NCBI RefSeq assembly: GCF_000144625.1
Contig: NC_014376.1
Coordinates: 2,914,001 to 2,978,000 of the forward strand
Direction: 5' to 3'
Length of the DNA: 64,000 nucleotides
Source of the DNA: [Clostridium] saccharolyticum WM1
GTDB lineage: Bacteria > Bacillota > Clostridia > Lachnospirales > Lachnospiraceae
Part shown: positions 1-8,729 of the stretch, piece after piece
Position numbering within the stretch: position 1 is the first letter of the stretch
Layout: every line of letters begins with the position of its first letter
Translations under genes and position numbers: made by a program
The notes under the pieces: generated by a model
Told to the model about the DNA's origin: nothing
What the model saw: only the letters and a program-made list of their open reading frames with translations
The model's database searches: none

Positions 1-1
1 T

Positions 2-907
2 AAGGTTTTTCACAATCAGACCCAAATCGGTTTTTTATTGTTGATTGAAGGAGAGAACAATGTTCTTCCTTCCCATTTTGAAATGCTAAGCACAACAAGC
101 CATGTGATCAGCTACACCATTTCCTACTATACATGGGACCTGTTTGAAAAAAACAGCCTTTATCATAAATTATTATATGATATGCTGATTGGAGCGCCTT
201 CCAAGGATCTTATGCCAAGATTGGCAGAACTTCAGTTTCCTGCAAAAATGCTGGTTTTATTCATTCGTCCTGCAAGATATCCCGGTCAGCCGTACTTAAA
301 AAATATGATATGCAAGAAATTGAAAATACAGATTCCGGGCACCCATGTCACTTATCATAAAAACGGTATTGTTGCTGTTATTCCCTTGAAAGAAGATAGG
401 GATATAGAGATTGAATTACTGGAACAACTGAAATACTTTTCCCAAAAGGAACACTTACGAATCGGAATCAGTCATTCATTTTCCAGCATTGAAAATTTTG
501 TAAGCCACTATGAACAAGCTCATGCCGCTTTGGAGCTGGGTCATAAACGAAACCCTAAAGAACTTGTATTCCTCTATCAAAATTATCAGATCTTTGATTT
601 GCTTTCGGAAGTAAAGAATCCTGATAAAATAAGGCGGTTCTGCCATCCGGCTCTGGCAGTACTCAATCAGTATGACCACGAAAATAATTCGCAGCTATAT
701 AAGACCTTATGTGTCTTCCTAGAAAAAGGTTGTAACATAAAATTAACCTCAGAAAGTCTCTATATCCACCGAAATTCTCTAGTTTACCGGTTAAACCGTA
801 TCACAGAAATAAGCCGTGTTGACCTTTCAGACATTAACACACGTTTCCTGCTTCGGCTTTCTTTTCTCATAGACCGGTATCATGAACTGAAGAAAAGCTT
901 GGAATAA
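2..907 (+). CDS. PucR/CdaR-type helix-turn-helix regulator, 5' end outside window
   Basis: The reading frame is open to the left edge, so this is the C-terminal part (about 300 residues) of a larger protein. A TTG at 38 is in frame but is preceded by more coding-like residues, so the real start is probably outside. The last ~60 residues (LTSESLYIHRNSLVYRLNRI and onward) match the PucR C-terminal HTH, in which RNSLVYRL is the recognition-helix signature; the middle resembles the GGDEF-like domain of CdaR regulators. Family members sense small metabolites and activate catabolic genes. The target cannot be inferred because the upstream neighbours are missing and the next gene is convergent. Confidence 0.8.
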   Translation, partial: KVFHNQTQIGFLLLIEGENNVLPSHFEMLSTTSHVISYTISYYTWDLFEKNSLYHKLLYDMLIGAPSKDLMPRLAELQFPAKMLVLFIRPARYPGQPYLKNMICKKLKIQIPGTHVTYHKNGIVAVIPLKEDRDIEIELLEQLKYFSQKEHLRIGISHSFSSIENFVSHYEQAHAALELGHKRNPKELVFLYQNYQIFDLLSEVKNPDKIRRFCHPALAVLNQYDHENNSQLYKTLCVFLEKGCNIKLTSESLYIHRNSLVYRLNRITEISRVDLSDINTRFLLRLSFLIDRYHELKKSLE

Positions 908-930
908 CAGCCGGTATCTGCATCGATAAA

Positions 931-962
931 AGCCCGCAGGCTTCATGGAAAACCTACGGGCT
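931..962 (+). terminator. Hairpin after the PucR-type gene
   Basis: AGCCCGCAGG at 931-940 pairs with CCTACGGGCT at 953-962 (one mismatch, 12-base loop). It lies 24 bases after the stop at 907. There is no clear T-run, so termination is an inference from position and stem strength. Confidence 0.45.
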
Positions 963-980
963 TACTGCGTTTCATTGACC

Positions 981-1163
981 TTACATTGTCTTTCTTACAC
1001 CGTTTCCGGCTATCTCATATCCGTCAACCACCGTGCTTCTGGCTAGTAAACCATCCTCATTGAAATAATACCATGGGCACTTGTGCACAGAGTCGCAAAA
1101 ATCAAAAGCAACGACAGATGCTTGCGCTGATGCGGCTCCAGAATGATATCCAAGTTTCATCAT
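981..1163 (-). pseudogene. Short unrecognised open frame, possible gene remnant
   Basis: Sixty codons with no convincing ribosome site. The second half (WYYFNEDGLLARSTVVDGY) faintly resembles the last strands of SnoaL/NTF2-like proteins, where an aromatic-F-x-x-DG-I-x pattern is common, but it is too short for the fold (~130 residues). It could be the 3' remnant of such a gene or a chance frame. No function is assigned. Confidence 0.25.
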
Positions 1164-1249
1164 TTCAGCTTAACGAAGTATCCTGTGGACAAATGCTTTA
1201 TGATATCCGGTTCCTATGGACAGATAAAATATTTCGGGAATATTGCTAA

Positions 1250-1699
1250 TTACATTTCTCCGGCAAAGGTAATTAATTTACGGAACGATTCTTCAAAATG
1301 CTGGTCGTCTTCCTGGGTTCTTTTTCTTGGCCGATATAAATGATCTTTTGATTTTGCCCTTCTGGCGGCTTTTGCCAGGTGTCGTTCCATAAGCAGCTGA
1401 TTTATGTTATCATTGGTATACCATCTTCCGGACTGATGAATCGCATATGCATCTTTCCCCAGTGCCATCGCTGCCACACCATAATCCTGTGTTACCACAA
1501 TATCACCCGGACTGCACAGGTTTACCAATGCAAAATCAACTGCATCAGCCCCTGCGCCGATAATCTTTATATCGCTGTAATCAGACTGCAGCACATGATT
1601 GGTATCACATAAAAGACATACTTTTATCTTATATTCTTCAGCTACCCTTTCCACAATACGAACTACCGGGCAGGCGTCTGCATCCACATAAATCACCAT
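1250..1699 (-). CDS. YaiI/YqxD family (DUF188) protein
   Basis: 149 residues, the usual length for UPF0178/DUF188. Family signatures seen: IYVDADACPV at the N-terminus, VTQDYGVA near residue 73, and ARRAKSKDH in the basic C-terminal part. These resemble PIN/NYN-type nuclease folds with conserved acidic residues (D6, D8, D76), so a nucleic-acid-processing role is plausible but not established. An AGGAG-type ribosome site precedes the ATG. It lies between two genes of unrelated type and appears to be a single-gene unit or the second gene after the DUF6544 protein. Confidence 0.9.
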   Translation of the reverse strand: MVIYVDADACPVVRIVERVAEEYKIKVCLLCDTNHVLQSDYSDIKIIGAGADAVDFALVNLCSPGDIVVTQDYGVAAMALGKDAYAIHQSGRWYTNDNINQLLMERHLAKAARRAKSKDHLYRPRKRTQEDDQHFEESFRKLITFAGEM

Positions 1700-1735
1700 T
1701 TGTTTTTTCTCCTCTTCATGCCTGCAAAAAAGGTA

Positions 1736-2590
1736 TTATTCTACTTCCTGTATTGAGTAATGTACCTCAATGTGGTCACTCATAAAATAGGTGTCATCAC
1801 CATCCGGAAGCTTCCAGGTTACACGAACCCTACCCGGCTGAAAGAAACCATTCTGTTCTTTGTAATCAGAATAAGTTACATACCACGGTACCAGAGAGCT
1901 GCCTTTCCCGTTATCGTCCATATACCGGTCATTGGTATCAAATCGTGTGATGTTGCCCTTATTGTCAAACGTAAATCTTCCTTTCGCATTAACGCCCTTC
2001 CATGAAATCTCCCCTTCAACGGTGTAGCTGTCTATGGCTGTCCATGACACATATTCCTGTAAAAACAAAGATGGCATATACACTGCGTCTGCCAGCGCCG
2101 TTATCAGCTGGCCCTGGTCCATTTCTGCACCTGTAGACCGGAAAAGCTGGAATTGCTTGGCAAGCATACCTGTCAAAGATCCGAATCCGTCCAACACACT
2201 GTCTTTGGCCTGCACTGGAATACCACCAATTCGTCCGGTCAGGAAAGCATGCCGGTCCGGTCTGTCTGCAAAGTTAACCTGCATGAATTTAATTTTAATT
2301 GGCCGTTTTCCTGCTGACATACGAAACTTAGTATTGTGAAAATATATGAGCATATTATTCATGAAAGGCTTTCCCATATAACCACCATTGGTGATGTGCT
2401 GACGGAGCAGTGCAGGCAGTTTTGCAACATGCTCTTCTGTAAATATATCCTGTGTGCTTCCTTGTCTATTTGTTTCGGCCAAAGATCTTTTCACGTCTGT
2501 CAGATATTGCTTCCAAAGTCTGCCTCCTGGCAATGCCAAATACATTCCAATGATTGCCAGTGCAATCAAAACGATCGTCATCCAAAGCAT
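1736..2590 (-). CDS. DUF6544-like membrane-anchored protein
   Basis: 284 residues. One hydrophobic helix at the N-terminus (about residues 3-21, WMTIVLIALAIIGMYLALP) is followed by a soluble domain rich in beta strands with motifs such as GRIGGIPV, ISWKGVNAKGRFTFD and YRVxWKLPDG-like repeats, as in the DUF6544 family. The start chosen is the ATG at 2590 because GAGGTG lies six bases upstream; a GTG nine bases earlier overlaps that ribosome site. Function unknown; probably faces the outside of the cell on one membrane anchor. It reads in the same direction as the YaiI-like gene, 36 bases upstream of it. Confidence 0.7.
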   Translation of the reverse strand: MLWMTIVLIALAIIGMYLALPGGRLWKQYLTDVKRSLAETNRQGSTQDIFTEEHVAKLPALLRQHITNGGYMGKPFMNNMLIYFHNTKFRMSAGKRPIKIKFMQVNFADRPDRHAFLTGRIGGIPVQAKDSVLDGFGSLTGMLAKQFQLFRSTGAEMDQGQLITALADAVYMPSLFLQEYVSWTAIDSYTVEGEISWKGVNAKGRFTFDNKGNITRFDTNDRYMDDNGKGSSLVPWYVTYSDYKEQNGFFQPGRVRVTWKLPDGDDTYFMSDHIEVHYSIQEVE

Positions 2591-2795
2591 TTGTTCCACC
2601 TCTTATCCCAATTACATTTGTTCCATGAATTCTAATTACTATGGCTAAGACCAAATTTTTATATCAATAGTCCAGCAGTTAAGATAATAACGGTTCAGAT
2701 AGATTCATTCTAATCTGTTTTTCCAGTTTACACAAGTACTTAAGCAAAAGGAATAATAGAGATTTTTTAACTGGAACGTATCTAAGAACGGGCAA

Positions 2796-2830
2796 TGGCC
2801 GCTAACTATTTCTATCTTTGTTAGCGGCCA
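2796..2830 (-). terminator. Terminator-like hairpin after the first ars operon
   Basis: TGGCCGCTAAC at 2796-2806 pairs perfectly with GTTAGCGGCCA at 2820-2830, 13-base loop. It starts five bases beyond the arsC stop on the minus strand. The T-tract is weak. Confidence 0.65.
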
Positions 2831-2834
2831 CTTC

Positions 2835-3239
2835 TTACAGAGTTCTGATATCGCTTAATCTGCTTCTTAAATCAAAAATCTTCTCCTGGATCATACAGAT
2901 TGTGTTTCTAAAAACCTCATCGTCTTTTCCGGTTGGATCTTCCAGTCCCCAGTCCTCCCGATGCTTACACGGCAGATGGGGACAGGCCACATGACACCCC
3001 ATTGTGACAACTATGTCCACCGGTGGCAGATCCGACAACAGCTTTGAATATTGTGTCTTTTCCATATCAATATTATAAATTTGTTTTATCAGTCTTACTG
3101 CGTCCTGGTTCATCTGCGGCCTGGTTTCTGTTCCGGCAGAATAACATTCAAACACATCTCCTGCTAAGTGCCTGCACAGAGCTTCGGCCATCTGGCTGCG
3201 GCAGGAATTATGAACGCAGATAAATGCAATCTTTACCAT
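2835..3239 (-). CDS. arsC: Arsenate reductase, low-molecular-weight phosphatase type
   Basis: Cytoplasmic enzyme that reduces arsenate to arsenite for export. 134 residues, full length. The CX5R phosphate loop is C8-VHNSC-R14; further cysteines at 82, 86 and 91 (MGCHVACPHLPC) supply resolving thiols, followed by DWGLEDPTGK as in thioredoxin-coupled ArsC/Wzb-like enzymes. It is the last gene of arsR-acr3-arsD-arsA-arsC, 17 bases after arsA. A second, frameshifted copy lies at 56.6-57.0 kb and can serve as comparison. Confidence 0.95.
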   Translation of the reverse strand: MVKIAFICVHNSCRSQMAEALCRHLAGDVFECYSAGTETRPQMNQDAVRLIKQIYNIDMEKTQYSKLLSDLPPVDIVVTMGCHVACPHLPCKHREDWGLEDPTGKDDEVFRNTICMIQEKIFDLRSRLSDIRTL

Positions 3240-3256
3240 ACTCTCAGGTCCTTCCT

Positions 3257-4993
3257 TTAAATACTAAGTAATTTTTCTCCTTTAATTTCGTCCGCACTCC
3301 ACTGAATGACCGCAAAATTCCCCTTGGAAATATCATCTACCTTATTGATCCATTGGATTTCATGGCTTGCTTTTGCCTTTAACAGCCGGTTCGTGGTTTC
3401 TGTGGCATAAAGGGAAGAATTAATTACCCACCATTTAACAGTTATTTCAGCCCGTTCCAAGTCCTCCTCTAATCTCATTGCCTCAAACACAGGAGTAGTT
3501 TCTGCCAGTGTCACAATAATTACTTCTGTTTCCTCTGCGTTACGAAGTCTTGGTAGTAGCTTTTTTACAGATTCCGGGATATCTCCCTGGGTACGTTTTA
3601 CTTCCTTATGGTAGCTTTGGGTAGAGTCCAACAGTAATAGTGTATGCCCGGTGGGTGCCGTATCTATTACCACAACCTGATCTTCTGCATTTTCAACAAT
3701 CTCGGCAAAGGCACGGAAAACTGCAATCTCCTGAGTACAAGGGGATCGTAAATCTTCTTCTACATAAGCAACATCATCCTCTGACAAGGTTTCTCTTGCC
3801 TTTGCAAGGACCTCCTGCTGATATCGGAGCAGTTCTTCCTTCTCATTAATATGGCTCATTGTGATTCCGCTAGGATCTTCCATAACAAACTTCAGGTGAG
3901 CTGCCGGATCCGTGGTTGTCAAGTGTACGTTTACCCCTTTCGCTGACAATCCCATTGCAATCGCGGCAGCAATCGTAGTTTTGCCTACTCCGCCTTTACC
4001 CATAGTAAAAATAACCTTCTTACCACTTTCATATAAATCATCTACCACATGATTCAGAGTTGGTATATCTTGCGCTTTTAATTCCGCATGAACTAAATTG
4101 AAATTATCTTTCACCAATAAATTCCGTACATTCTCCAAACCGGTAATATTATATGCGCGGAGCGGCACATAATATTGCTTCAGCCTTTTCAGTTCCTCCG
4201 GCATTTGTACCAATGCCTTTTGCTGCTTTTGATACAGGCTCTCAGATATCGGATCATCATAGGAATTTAATACACCATTTACAATCATTATCTGATTACT
4301 GACACCAATATCAGAAAGTTCTTTCGCAGCACGCACAGCTTCTTTTAACGGTGCAGTTTCCGGCCTTGAAACCAGAAGCAAGGTTGTCATATCACCGCTT
4401 GCCAGGGTGCTGACTGCCTTTTTATATATTTCTTTTCTGCTCTCCAACCCGGAAAGCTGACCAAGACAGGAAGCACCATGGGTACTTTCACTGATAAAAT
4501 TGCTCCATGCAGAAGGTAGTTGCAGCATGCGGAGAGTATGACCGGTGGGTGCCGTATCAAATATAATATGGTCATACTCTTCCTTAGCCTTTTCATCCGT
4601 TATAAAATTCGAAAATTCATTAAATGCTGCTATTTCAACCGTACAGGAGCCGGAAAGCTGCTCTTCCATATTTTTTAAAACGGATTCCGGCAATTTCCCC
4701 CGGTATGGTGCCATCACGCTCTCACGATAATCTGCCGCAGCTTTCAGAGGATCGAGATTCGCTACCATAAGTCCGGGGACATCCCGAATCGGCGTTCCTT
4801 TACCAGTCAGTTCCATACGGAACACATCCTGTAAATTGGAAGCCGGATCTGTACTAACGAGCAACACCTTTTTACCAAGATCTGCAAGGGTTACTGCAGA
4901 CGCACAGGCTGTTGATGTTTTCCCAACACCGCCTTTGCCTGTAAAAAAGAGGTATTTTGTTAATTGGACCTTATTTAAATCAAATAACTGCAC
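3257..4993 (-). CDS. arsA: Arsenite efflux ATPase ArsA
   Basis: 578 residues with the duplicated A1-A2 architecture. Walker A loops GKGGVGKTS at residues 19-27 and GKGGVGKTT at about 332-340; the signal-transduction motif DTAPTGHT occurs in both halves; arsenite-binding cysteines sit in SCTVEIAAF and SPCTQEIAVF. It energises arsenite extrusion together with Acr3 at the membrane. The start is taken as GTG at 4993, overlapping the arsD stop by one base (TAGTG) with GGGAGG nine bases upstream; an ATG at 5020 is in frame but would place the ribosome site inside the gene. The overlap indicates translational coupling to arsD, the metallochaperone that loads it. Confidence 0.96.
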   Translation of the reverse strand: MQLFDLNKVQLTKYLFFTGKGGVGKTSTACASAVTLADLGKKVLLVSTDPASNLQDVFRMELTGKGTPIRDVPGLMVANLDPLKAAADYRESVMAPYRGKLPESVLKNMEEQLSGSCTVEIAAFNEFSNFITDEKAKEEYDHIIFDTAPTGHTLRMLQLPSAWSNFISESTHGASCLGQLSGLESRKEIYKKAVSTLASGDMTTLLLVSRPETAPLKEAVRAAKELSDIGVSNQIMIVNGVLNSYDDPISESLYQKQQKALVQMPEELKRLKQYYVPLRAYNITGLENVRNLLVKDNFNLVHAELKAQDIPTLNHVVDDLYESGKKVIFTMGKGGVGKTTIAAAIAMGLSAKGVNVHLTTTDPAAHLKFVMEDPSGITMSHINEKEELLRYQQEVLAKARETLSEDDVAYVEEDLRSPCTQEIAVFRAFAEIVENAEDQVVVIDTAPTGHTLLLLDSTQSYHKEVKRTQGDIPESVKKLLPRLRNAEETEVIIVTLAETTPVFEAMRLEEDLERAEITVKWWVINSSLYATETTNRLLKAKASHEIQWINKVDDISKGNFAVIQWSADEIKGEKLLSI

Positions 4994-5361
4994 TAACAGC
5001 AACCTCCCTTGCAACAGCATCCACCTTCATTTTGAGGTTCTTCCCCTAAATACCCTTCTGGTATTCCCAGCATCTCCATAATTTCCCCATTGGTTGGATA
5101 CGCCTTGGTTTTAACAATCTTTCCATCCACCACCGTTGCAGGCAAAGCGTCCACTCCCTCTTTCATAATCAACTGATTTATCTCTGCACAATCAATAAAT
5201 GCCTGGGGATTGCTATTCAGATTATATCTTTGAATTTTTACATCTTGTTTTTTTAAGCTGTTAACAACTGTTGAAATTCTGAGTAACTCCGGATCGACGC
5301 TAACACCGCATACACCAGTTTCGCAGCAAAGAGCTGGTTCATAAATAGACATTGTTTTCAT
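4993..5361 (-). CDS. arsD: Arsenic metallochaperone ArsD
   Basis: 122 residues, thioredoxin-like fold expected. It delivers As(III) to ArsA and is also a weak repressor. The chaperone cysteines are C12, C13 and C18 (LCCETGVCG); the C-terminus carries two more vicinal pairs (GGCCCKGGCC), typical of longer ArsD proteins. Conserved YNLNSNPQAF is present. Its stop overlaps the arsA start. Confidence 0.95.
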   Translation of the reverse strand: MKTMSIYEPALCCETGVCGVSVDPELLRISTVVNSLKKQDVKIQRYNLNSNPQAFIDCAEINQLIMKEGVDALPATVVDGKIVKTKAYPTNGEIMEMLGIPEGYLGEEPQNEGGCCCKGGCC

Positions 5362-5478
5362 AATAGATTCTCTCCTCCTAAATCATTTTTAAATGCTTAA
5401 TTTTATACGGTAACCATCATACGGAAACCGCTGCTTACTTCTTTCCAATCATTTTTTTCCATTGTTTAAGTTCAAGGA

Positions 5479-6525
5479 TCACTTTTCAAACCAGCCTTTC
5501 GTACCATTTGCTATTTTAACTAACATCAGCATAACCGGAACCTCCACCAGTACGCCAACAATGGTAGCCAATGCCACCGGAGAGGTTGCCCCAAAAAGTG
5601 AAATTGCAACCGCTACAGAAAGCTCAAAAAAGTTCGAGGCCCCGATCATTCCGGCGGGAGCTGCAATTTGATATGGCAGCTTTAAAGCCTTACAGGTGAT
5701 ATAAGCAATAAAGAAAATGAAAAATGTTTGAATAATAAGCGGTACTGCTATCAAAACAATATGCAATGGATTTTTTAAAATAACATTTCCCTGAAATGAA
5801 AAAATTATAATAAGAGTCAGTAATAAGCCCATAATCGTTACATTGTTGAATTTGGGAATAAACTTTGAGATGAAATATTTTTCCCCTTTATTCTTCACCA
5901 CAAATGTTCTTGTCAGGATACCTCCGATAAGCGGTATCACAACAAACAGTACTACGGAAAGCAGCAACGTATTCCAGGGTATGGAAACACCTCCAACCCC
6001 CAGCAAAAATGCTACAATCGGAGTAAATGCAACCAGAATAATCAAGTCATTGGTTGCCACCTGAACGACTGTATATGCTGGATCACCTTTTGTTAAATGA
6101 CTCCATACAAATACCATTGCCGTACATGGTGCTGCTCCAAGCAAAACTGCCCCTGCCAGATAATCCTTTGCCAGTTCTGGAGAAATAAACCCTCTAAATA
6201 CCACGAAAAAAAAGAAACCTGCAATTCCAAACATGGTAAAGGGCTTAATCAACCAGTTTGTTACCCATGTAACAAATAATCCTTTGGGGTTCTTCCCCAC
6301 ATTTTTAATACTGGAAAAATTTACCTTCATCATCATCGGATAAATCATCAGCCATATGAGTACAGCAATAGGAGCAGATACCTGCGCATATTCAAATTTA
6401 CCCAAAAATGCCGGAATTCCAGGAAGAAACTTTCCGGTTAAAACTCCCGTCACCATGCAGAGAATTACCCATAAACTAAGATATCTTTCAAAAAAACCAA
6501 TTCCCTGCTCCTTATTCTTTTCCAC
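5479..6525 (-). CDS. acr3: ACR3-type arsenite efflux permease
   Basis: 348 residues, about ten hydrophobic segments, bile acid/arsenite transporter superfamily. Family motifs include LIWLMIYPMMMKVNF, GAAPCTAMVFVWSHLTKGDPAY with the conserved membrane cysteine, and GASNFFELSVAVAISLFG. It exports arsenite across the cytoplasmic membrane, boosted by ArsA. Start is GTG at 6525 with GAGGG nine bases upstream; it overlaps arsR by 14 bases, so the two are coupled. Confidence 0.95.
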   Translation of the reverse strand: MEKNKEQGIGFFERYLSLWVILCMVTGVLTGKFLPGIPAFLGKFEYAQVSAPIAVLIWLMIYPMMMKVNFSSIKNVGKNPKGLFVTWVTNWLIKPFTMFGIAGFFFFVVFRGFISPELAKDYLAGAVLLGAAPCTAMVFVWSHLTKGDPAYTVVQVATNDLIILVAFTPIVAFLLGVGGVSIPWNTLLLSVVLFVVIPLIGGILTRTFVVKNKGEKYFISKFIPKFNNVTIMGLLLTLIIIFSFQGNVILKNPLHIVLIAVPLIIQTFFIFFIAYITCKALKLPYQIAAPAGMIGASNFFELSVAVAISLFGATSPVALATIVGVLVEVPVMLMLVKIANGTKGWFEK

Positions 6526-6835
6526 AGCAGCAATTCCCTCCTTTACAGATACAATCTTCTTTACTGGATGTTATGGAACACAGGAATTTTTTAAAATCCT
6601 GTACTACATGATCATTCAGGGAATAGTACATCCATTTCCCCTCTTTCCGTGCATTTGTCAAACCACAGTCACAAAGTATTTTCATATGATGAGACAGAGT
6701 CGGCTGCGTAATGTTAAATTTCTCCAGTATCTTACAGGCACATAGCTCACCACAGGAAAGCATATCTACGATCATGATTCTGTTTACATCAGATAAAGCC
6801 TTGAATAATCCAACATGCTCATTATATTTATCCAT
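6512..6835 (-). CDS. arsR: ArsR-family arsenite-responsive repressor
   Basis: 107 residues, winged helix. The inducer-binding ELCAC motif is present (GELCACKILEKF), followed by the recognition helix QPTLSHHMKIL. A cysteine-rich tail (DCICKGGNCCCG) is unusual and may add metalloid binding. Start ATG 6835 is preferred over GTG 6844 because TGAGGTG lies six bases upstream of the ATG. First gene of the operon, directly after a promoter with an ArsR-type palindrome. Confidence 0.95.
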   Translation of the reverse strand: MDKYNEHVGLFKALSDVNRIMIVDMLSCGELCACKILEKFNITQPTLSHHMKILCDCGLTNARKEGKWMYYSLNDHVVQDFKKFLCSITSSKEDCICKGGNCCCGKE

Positions 6836-6849
6836 TATTTTCACCTCAC

Positions 6850-6900
6850 ATAGATAATTATCTATATGTTATTATATGCCAACACATAGATAAATGTCAA
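6850..6900 (-). promoter_or_regulatory. arsR promoter and operator
   Basis: On the minus strand a TTGACA -35 box (6895-6900), an 18-base spacer and a perfect TATAAT -10 box (6871-6876). The palindrome ATAGATAATTATCTAT (6850-6865) lies between the -10 and the arsR start, and a half copy (ATAGATAAATG) falls inside the spacer. This is the expected layout for ArsR autorepression. Confidence 0.85.
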
Positions 6901-6917
6901 TATATTTTTAAAATTAT

Positions 6918-6982
6918 TAAAAAAGGACTTTTGCCTAATCATATATACTTTCCTTTGAAAGCTATACACTTGGCAAAAGCCC
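6918..6982 (-). terminator. Terminator downstream of the Arg/Asp-repeat gene
   Basis: On the minus strand GGGCTTTTGCC (6972-6982) pairs with GGCAAAAGTCC (6926-6936), one mismatch, followed directly by TTTTTTAATAATTTT. Confidence 0.7.
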
Positions 6983-7093
6983 TGATTAACCAATTTACGT
7001 TATCTCGTCCCCATGATACAAATATTAATGTGCAAAAAAATCATTTTAATGAATCGGCTGAAGCTTTTTATCTTTATGATATCTCTTCAAATT

Positions 7094-7474
7094 TTAAAAA
7101 CGGTCCCGGTCAAACAGTTGTCTTAAAAACAAAAGTCTGATAATATCTCTTAAATTAAAAGTAAAAAAGGGGCGGCGGCGATCTCTGTCCCAATCTCTGC
7201 GGCGATCTCTGCCCCGATCCCGATCTCTGTCCCTGCGTCTTCCATCCCTACCCCCGAAACCACCAAAAGGCACCTGCTGAGATGAAATCGCTCTTATTTC
7301 CTGTTCATAATTATCCCCGTTCTCGAAATTTTCAATGAAATGATCAATCATATTGTCCCAATCCCTAAGGGACTCTTCTCCGGTCATATGGTTCGCCACA
7401 ATAGTACAATTCACAGTTTCATTTAACATTGCATATAATTCCGGGAAATTAGCTGCAAATACATATAATTCCAT
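7094..7474 (-). CDS. Hypothetical protein with an Arg/Asp-repeat C-terminal region
   Basis: 126 residues. The N-terminal ~65 residues are an ordinary acidic domain (MELYVFAANFPELYAML...). Residues ~66-105 are low complexity: GGFGGRDGRRR followed by alternating RD, RRRD and DRDRRR units. The C-terminus (FNLRDIIRLLFLRQLFDRDRF) is amphipathic and hydrophobic. A ribosome site precedes the ATG and a terminator follows, so it is a single-gene unit. Alternating charge repeats of this kind often give flexible, self-associating or RNA-binding segments, but no function is known to me. The repeat DNA itself is GC-rich and imperfectly repeated. Confidence 0.7.
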   Translation of the reverse strand: MELYVFAANFPELYAMLNETVNCTIVANHMTGEESLRDWDNMIDHFIENFENGDNYEQEIRAISSQQVPFGGFGGRDGRRRDRDRDRGRDRRRDWDRDRRRPFFTFNLRDIIRLLFLRQLFDRDRF

Positions 7475-7630
7475 ATAATAATTACTCCCTATTCGTTTTA
7501 GCTATATAGCTTTTACTATATAATATAGAGGAAACCAAGAAAAGTTCACGTATAAATATCATCTTTTTTATAAAAATTTTCACCGGAATCTGTTTCATGT
7601 GGGCAACCTCACGTATTTTTCTATAAAAAA

Positions 7631-7655
7631 GACGTGAAAGTCAGCCTCTCACGTC
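7631..7655 (-). terminator. Terminator after the amidohydrolase gene
   Basis: On the minus strand GACGTGA (7649-7655) pairs with TCACGTC (7631-7637) and is followed by TTTTTTATAG. Confidence 0.7.
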
Positions 7656-7768
7656 AAAATACGGGTTTATGATAAACCAACCACCATTTTGCTTACCTAT
7701 TTTGTCCTTATCTCTTTTCTGATTCCTATCATATGACATGGGCGGCTGGTTTGCTGAGAATTTATCGA

Positions 7769-8590
7769 TTAGTTGATACCCAGCAATTTCTGGATATTCT
7801 TACTGCATACAAGTTCAATTTCTTCATCGTTCATTCCGATTTCTCGCATTTGACTTATTGCTAAGTTTATATTATGGGTTCCATAAGGTGCATCACTTCC
7901 AAGTAATATTCTTTCAGCACCGAAGTTATCCCATGCCCTTTTTAACATCTTCACCGAATGAAGCGATGGACATGAAATATCAAAATATACATTTTCCCCA
8001 ACTGTTCTGTCAAACTCTTCCACTCCGATTAAATGAGCAAGTATAAATTTGACGCTCGGATATTTCTTTGTGAGTGATATAAACTTCTTTACTTGGATTT
8101 TCGATTTTAAGTGAATAAATATTGGTTTCCGATGAAGTTCTGCCCATTCAATCACTTTAATAATTCTTTCATCCTTCATGTCAAACTTTGTCCAGCATTG
8201 ATGCATTTTTATCATGCAAAATGAATACTTTTTTCGAAAGGATTCAATTTTTTGTATGCAATCCGCTTCTAGTGGATTTATCCAATACGTATTCATAATA
8301 TAATCCGGAAAATTTTGTGCCATCAATGCAACCTTTTCATTTCCTTGATCAATATGCTTATTCAATTTGCTGAATCTAATAAGTATAGCTGTCAATATGT
8401 TAGTAATATAAATTAGCTTCGAGTCATGAAATACCTTTGCTAAATACGGCAGCTTATATATCTTTTTGCTATTAGGTTCGCCAGCTGTAAGTATTATTTT
8501 ATAAATATGATTTTCTTTCATATAACTAAGGACTTCATTTGTATGCAAAAACATACCGCATGCATGGGCATGTCCATCAATAATTTTCAT
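7769..8590 (-). CDS. Amidohydrolase-family (TIM-barrel) metal-dependent hydrolase
   Basis: 273 residues. Metal-binding signatures of the amidohydrolase_2 group: HAHACG near the N-terminus (residues ~7-12), IKMHQCW at ~135, FIHLKSK at ~162, ILAHLIG at ~186, and LLGSDAPYG near 236 with the catalytic aspartate. Such enzymes hydrolyse or decarboxylate small ring or amide substrates; the substrate cannot be read from the sequence. Single gene with its own terminator, upstream of the Arg/Asp-repeat gene. Confidence 0.85.
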   Translation of the reverse strand: MKIIDGHAHACGMFLHTNEVLSYMKENHIYKIILTAGEPNSKKIYKLPYLAKVFHDSKLIYITNILTAILIRFSKLNKHIDQGNEKVALMAQNFPDYIMNTYWINPLEADCIQKIESFRKKYSFCMIKMHQCWTKFDMKDERIIKVIEWAELHRKPIFIHLKSKIQVKKFISLTKKYPSVKFILAHLIGVEEFDRTVGENVYFDISCPSLHSVKMLKRAWDNFGAERILLGSDAPYGTHNINLAISQMREIGMNDEEIELVCSKNIQKLLGIN

Positions 8591-8729
8591 AGTTATTCCT
8601 GCTCTCCGGTGATATCCGGTCTGTGAATCGGTTTGCCTGGTATGATTATTGCAAATAAATCTAAAACCTGCAAAGGAACGCGCCCGTTACAATTAATATT
8701 ATGCCGCCAAGGCTACGGCAGCATTGATC

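Noticed and set aside
6931..7140. Plus-strand open frame of 69 codons
   Set aside because: It overlaps the terminator and the end of the Arg/Asp-repeat gene, with no ribosome site.
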